This document shows, in pieces, positions 5,801 to 8,691 of a stretch of DNA of 8,691 nt; positions within the stretch are counted from its first letter, which is position 1; every line of letters starts with the position of its first letter. The notes under the pieces are model-generated. The model had not been told where the DNA came from, did no database searches, and saw nothing but the letters and a program-made list of their open reading frames with translations. The stretch lies in NCBI GenBank assembly GCA_000432895.1, contig FR889364.1, positions 1,700 to 10,390 of the forward strand, in the 5' to 3' direction. The DNA is from Firmicutes bacterium CAG:449 (lineage in GTDB: Bacteria > Bacillota_I > Bacilli_A > RFN20 > CAG-449). The translations under genes were made by a program, and so were the position numbers.

Positions 5801-7473
5801 ATTCAAAATTAATTTTAGCTGCTTTATTATTTTTAAATCAACAAAACACTACTTTATTAAACTGGGAAAATACTAAAAACGAAAACTCTTCTTATCAAAT
5901 AAGTGAAAATAATATTATTTCAACTAACGAAGAAGATAAAGCCTTTTTCATTAACAACGATCTAGAATTAGAAGGAAATTATTCACTATCTTGTAATATT
6001 CAAGGCACTATGGATTTTCCAAATACAAAACTTACAAGAGCGGGACTACTTCCATGGTATCTTGATGAAAATAATTATATTCTTGTATATTTACAATGGT
6101 CTGATACTGATAGAACTAATCAATTACATCAAATCCAATTCACAGGAAAAATTAATGGTGATTATCTTAATGTCTGGCAAGGAAATCAATTTTACAATTC
6201 TGAATTTAATGATATTTGGACTGATAATATTACTATATCATCAACAAGCAATGTTAAATTCACTGTTGATAGAGTTTTAATTAATAATTCCTATTATCTT
6301 TTTTACTTTAAATTAAACGACCAAACAATTAATCAAAAAGCTTTAAAATATGATGAAATATTATCTCAAAAAGGAAAAATTGGTGTCTATTCTCAATTTG
6401 ACACATTTACTTTTTCTAATATTACAAAAGAAGATACATCTTTTTCTGCAGATGATTCTCCTTATCAAGTAATTGGTGATTGGTCTTTTGTTGGTCCAAA
6501 TAAATTAACATGGTCATATGATCAAGATAATAATCTAATAAATGGTGTTTATGATTATGGAACTGAATATTTAGCAACCAGTGCTTATTATAAAAATGAA
6601 GAGAAGAAAAATTTCTTTATGAGAAGTACAATTAACATTAGTGCAATTGCTTCACCAACAGACTCAGGAAATATTGAATATAAAGCAGGTTTAATGCCTT
6701 ACTATAAAAATATTGATAATTATGTATTTTGCTGGTTATCTGTTTGGTCTGATGGTAGAGATCCACATATAGTAATTACTGCCAAACTAAATGGACAAAT
6801 TATCTATGACACTAATGGAAGTGAATGGAGAGAATCTCAATGGCTTACAAATATTCCTTTTACAAATGTTGATTGCTTAATGGAAATTGAAGTTAAAGAC
6901 GATCTTGTTAAAGTCTATTTAAATAGATCAGTTGAACCGTATTTCACCACAGAAATTAATAATCTTTCTTCTCGAGATTTAACTAGATCTTCTGTTGGTC
7001 TTAATTTTGAAAATGTCAATTTAACATATAAAGACACTGGAGTATTACTTGATGAAAGAAATAGAGTAGTTGAAAAACCAATTATTCAAGAATTAGGTAC
7101 AAGAAAAACAAGTGGAATACTTAATCAAACAATTAAATTACCTATCTATACTGCTACTAATTCTTTAAATGAGATTATGACACCTACTATAAAAATATCA
7201 TCACCATCTAATCAAAATGTTGAATTAACCAAAAATAGTTTTATTCCAACTGAACTTGGAAATTATCATGTTATAGTTTCATGTGAAGATTTATATGGTA
7301 ATATAGCAGATCCAATAGAATACGATATTAATATTATTGACGAAAAAATAATTGATGATAATCATCCTGAAGAAAAAAATAATACGCCTTTAATTGTTGG
7401 ATTAAGTATCGGTGGAGTAGTTATTTTATTAGGAATAATCTTAACAATATTAAAGATTAAAAAAATAATTTAA
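5797..7473 (+). CDS. Surface protein: tandem LamG-like domains, Ig-like domain, membrane anchor
   Basis: A 558-residue protein I do not recognise as a named family. A short hydrophobic start (residues 4-13, LILAALLFLN after a Lys) should act as a signal sequence, but it has no lipobox Cys and no clear cleavage site. Residues about 22-211 and 226-412 are two diverged copies of one beta-sandwich domain; both carry an AGL(L/M)P(W/Y)Y...NYxxxxL...WSD core and end in a G-strand like KIGVYSQFDTFTFSNI / SVGLNFENVNLTYKD. The pattern resembles concanavalin/LamG or DUF1080-like carbohydrate-binding domains. Residues about 425-515 look like a bacterial Ig/cadherin-type domain (G-N-Y-H-V-I-V-S-C-E-D-L-Y-G-N near 488-502). 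A linker (516-530) leads to one transmembrane helix (531-551) and a KIKK tail. The start overlaps the lipoprotein stop by ATGA. Inferred role: membrane-anchored glycan binding with the neighbouring enzyme, or a glycosidase in its own right. The 3' end overlaps the convergent ATPase gene by 24 bases. Confidence 0.75.
   Translation: MNSKLILAALLFLNQQNTTLLNWENTKNENSSYQISENNIISTNEEDKAFFINNDLELEGNYSLSCNIQGTMDFPNTKLTRAGLLPWYLDENNYILVYLQWSDTDRTNQLHQIQFTGKINGDYLNVWQGNQFYNSEFNDIWTDNITISSTSNVKFTVDRVLINNSYYLFYFKLNDQTINQKALKYDEILSQKGKIGVYSQFDTFTFSNITKEDTSFSADDSPYQVIGDWSFVGPNKLTWSYDQDNNLINGVYDYGTEYLATSAYYKNEEKKNFFMRSTINISAIASPTDSGNIEYKAGLMPYYKNIDNYVFCWLSVWSDGRDPHIVITAKLNGQIIYDTNGSEWRESQWLTNIPFTNVDCLMEIEVKDDLVKVYLNRSVEPYFTTEINNLSSRDLTRSSVGLNFENVNLTYKDTGVLLDERNRVVEKPIIQELGTRKTSGILNQTIKLPIYTATNSLNEIMTPTIKISSPSNQNVELTKNSFIPTELGNYHVIVSCEDLYGNIADPIEYDINIIDEKIIDDNHPEEKNNTPLIVGLSIGGVVILLGIILTILKIKKII
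5860..6429 (+). repeat. Protein-level repeat, copy A (LamG-like domain 1)
   Basis: This encodes residues about 22-211 of the 558-residue surface protein. It aligns with copy B through AGLLPWYLDENNYILVYLQW (82-101), a Q-x-Q-F-x-G-K-I-N-G strand (112-121) and KIGVYSQFDTFTFSNITK (194-211). Similarity is at the protein level only and I see no long DNA match, so the duplication is old. Confidence 0.75.
6472..7032 (+). repeat. Protein-level repeat, copy B (LamG-like domain 2)
   Basis: This encodes residues about 226-412. The matching landmarks are AGLMPYYKNIDNYVFCWLSV (297-316), VITAKLNGQII (326-336) and SVGLNFENVNLTYKD (399-413). The spacing between the first and last landmarks is similar to copy A, supporting a whole-domain duplication rather than a single shared motif. 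Confidence 0.75.
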
Positions 7474-8505
7474 GTGAGTAAATCTATCAAAAATAAAATA
7501 ATCATCTAAAATAAATGAAAAATGAATTTCTTGATTAAGTTCAGGATTTTCATTTTTTTTAAGAGGAATTATTATTACATTATTATCACATTTAACATAA
7601 ATATTTTCTTCTAAATCACTAGAAAACATTTTTTTAATTACTATACCTTTAAATGCACCATTTTTATCTAAATAAAAATTTTTATATGATATACCAAGCA
7701 AAAATGCTCCACCTATTTTTAAATTGATATTATAAATTATTTCGTTATAAAATTTTATTTTACCATTAGCAATAAACACATTAAAAGCATTTAATTTATC
7801 ACCAATATAATCTCTTACCTCTAAATATTTTGGTTTATTAATCACTTCATTTATATTGCCAAATTGTAAAATTTTTCCATCTTTTAAAATTAAAATTTTA
7901 TTCGCCAATTTATAAGCATCATTTGCTTCATGACAAACATATATAAACGGACAATTTTTTTCTTTTTTTATTTCAATTAATAAAGATAAAAGCATTTCTT
8001 TATTTTTTACATCAAGTGAAGAAAATGGTTCATCAAATAAATATAAGTTATCATTAGATAAAATATTTTTAGCTAAAGCAATTTTTTGTTGTTCACCTAA
8101 AGATAAATGTTTAGGTTTTAAATTTAAAAATTTAGTTATTTTTAATTTTTTTATTACATCTTTTATTATCAAATCTTTCTCTTCTTCTTTAATTTTTTGT
8201 TTTTTAAAACCTAATAATAAATTTTGATAAATTGTTAAATTATTATATAAGTGATTTTCTTGAAAAATCATGCTTATTTTTCTTTTATAAGCAGGTAATT
8301 TATTTAAATTTTCATTATTTAAAGAAACTTCACCACTACTAGGAAATAATAAGCCACTGATTATTTTTAATAATGTTGTTTTCCCTGAACCAGATTTTCC
8401 TAATACCACTAAAAAATCATCATTATTTAAAGAAAAAGTGATATTATCTAAAATTTTTTCTTCAGAATATGAAAAACTTATTTGATCTACTACAAGATTA
8501 TTCAT
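7450..8505 (-). CDS. MalK/UgpC-like ABC transporter ATP-binding protein
   Basis: A 351-residue cytoplasmic ATPase subunit of an ABC importer. The nucleotide-binding domain (about 1-230) has an A-loop Tyr13, Walker A GKSGSGKT (36-43), Q-loop Gln82, signature LSLGEQQ (134-140), Walker B LYLFDEP (154-160), D-loop SSLD (162-165) and H-loop His192. Residues about 235-345 form a TOBE/MalK-type C-terminal domain (GIVIKKMF...NIYVKC...IPL, then FDRFT near 339-343, like MalK's terminal FD-x-x-T). Total length fits MalK-type subunits (about 350-370). The signature departs from LSGGQ: Leu replaces the first Gly and Glu the Gln. The start is set by GGAG seven bases upstream; it overlaps the stop of the preceding - strand gene (ATGA). 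It could energise the convergent CUT1 importer, which lacks an ATPase, but its operon partner is a different membrane protein, so it may serve a separate spermidine/thiamine/iron-like importer. Confidence 0.85.
   Translation of the reverse strand: MNNLVVDQISFSYSEEKILDNITFSLNNDDFLVVLGKSGSGKTTLLKIISGLLFPSSGEVSLNNENLNKLPAYKRKISMIFQENHLYNNLTIYQNLLLGFKKQKIKEEEKDLIIKDVIKKLKITKFLNLKPKHLSLGEQQKIALAKNILSNDNLYLFDEPFSSLDVKNKEMLLSLLIEIKKEKNCPFIYVCHEANDAYKLANKILILKDGKILQFGNINEVINKPKYLEVRDYIGDKLNAFNVFIANGKIKFYNEIIYNINLKIGGAFLLGISYKNFYLDKNGAFKGIVIKKMFSSDLEENIYVKCDNNVIIIPLKKNENPELNQEIHFSFILDDYFIFDRFTHLNYFFNL
7518..7560 (+). terminator. Candidate intrinsic terminator of the + strand operon
   Basis: An arm AAAAATGAA (7518-7526) pairs with TTCATTTTT (7549-7557). 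Inside, after a TT/TT internal loop, TCTTGA (7529-7534) pairs with TCAGGA (7541-7546, one G-U pair) around a six-base loop. A run of eight T's (7553-7560) overlaps the outer arm and follows the structured part. It begins 45 bases after the surface-protein stop and lies wholly inside the convergent ATPase gene. The stem is AT-rich, so stability is modest. No better terminator is visible after 7473. Confidence 0.45.
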
Positions 8506-8691
8506 TCATCTTCTCCATTATACAAACCTTTTCTATAAATTGAAGGAAATCGATCTTTATTAATTAATTCATCAAAAACACTACATGAATAAAGCATAGT
8601 TATTAATAAACAATTTCCAAATCCAATTATAAAATAAATTAAAATAATAATTATTTTTAAAACTGCATTTTGAAAATTCATAAATAAAACA
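8502..8691 (-). CDS. C-terminal end of a membrane protein, possibly an ABC permease (partial)
   Basis: An open frame on the - strand enters from the right edge and stops with TGA at 8504-8502, overlapping the ATPase start by ATGA. The visible 62 residues contain one strongly hydrophobic segment (VLKIIIILIYFIIGFG, continuing to LLITMLY) followed by a polar tail of about 25 residues ending in RKGLYNGEDE. Position before the ATPase, coupled translation and a final membrane helix all fit a permease of the same importer, but the visible part has no EAA loop and no family signature. An ATG at 8681-8679 would make a 59-residue membrane peptide if the gene were short. It has no clear ribosome binding site, so continuation past the edge is more likely. 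Confidence 0.6.
   Translation of the reverse strand, partial: VLFMNFQNAVLKIIIILIYFIIGFGNCLLITMLYSCSVFDELINKDRFPSIYRKGLYNGEDE
8513..8516 (-). promoter_or_regulatory. Shine-Dalgarno site of the ATPase gene
   Basis: Read on the - strand, GGAG lies seven bases before the ATG at 8505-8503. It rules out the other nearby ATG (8509-8507), which is out of frame, only three bases away, and meets a stop after three codons. Confidence 0.7.

Noticed and set aside
6062..6280. Open frame of 72 codons in another + frame inside the surface-protein gene
   Set aside because: It looks like a hydrophobic membrane peptide only because T-rich strands of the real gene are read out of frame; no ribosome binding site.
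1..8691. CRISPR arrays, insertion sequences, tRNA/rRNA genes
   Set aside because: I saw no regularly spaced repeats, transposase frames, terminal inverted repeats or conserved RNA-gene motifs.

Overview
The window is very AT-rich (roughly a quarter G+C by eye). It carries a five-gene sugar-uptake and glycan-processing operon on the + strand, converging on an ABC-transporter ATPase operon on the - strand. Lipoproteins have Gram-positive-style lipoboxes, Shine-Dalgarno sites are GGAG/GGAGG, a cre-like box sits in the promoter, and the solute importer is of the CUT1 (MalEFG) type. Together these point to a low-GC Bacillota or Mycoplasmatota-type bacterium (Bacilli, RF39 or Acholeplasma-like). 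TGA is used as a stop at 5798-5800 and at 8504-8502 on the - strand, and every Trp codon checked is TGG, so the code is standard. That argues against Mycoplasma, Ureaplasma and Spiroplasma. I cannot name the species.

Layout. Positions 1-208 are non-coding: an AT-only palindrome (56-77), then a well-formed promoter (-35 at 158-163, -10 at 181-186) with a cre/LacI-type operator across the -35, then a short leader and the ribosome binding site. Next come a solute-binding lipoprotein (209-1636), two CUT1-type permeases (1639-2529 and 2539-3435), a 784-residue lipoprotein that looks like a six-hairpin (alpha/alpha-barrel) glycosidase (3446-5800), and a 558-residue surface protein made of two tandem copies of a LamG/concanavalin-like beta-sandwich, an Ig-like domain and a C-terminal membrane anchor (5797-7473). 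Gaps are 2, 9, 10 and -4 bases, so this is one transcription unit.

On the - strand, a MalK/UgpC-like ATPase with a C-terminal TOBE-type regulatory domain (8505-7450) overlaps the 3' end of the surface-protein gene by 24 bases, tail to tail. It is translationally coupled (ATGA overlap) to a membrane protein that runs off the right edge. A hairpin plus T-run at 7518-7560, inside the 3' part of the ATPase gene, is a plausible terminator for the + strand operon.

How it may work together (inference): the duplicated beta-sandwich protein and the lipoprotein glycosidase bind and trim a glycan at the cell surface, the lipoprotein SBP captures the released oligosaccharide, and the two permeases import it. 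The + operon has no ATPase of its own. The convergent MalK-like ATPase, or a shared ATPase elsewhere, would have to energise it. The substrate cannot be read from the sequence. The best candidate for something undescribed is the pair of downstream surface proteins, which match no family I can name confidently.
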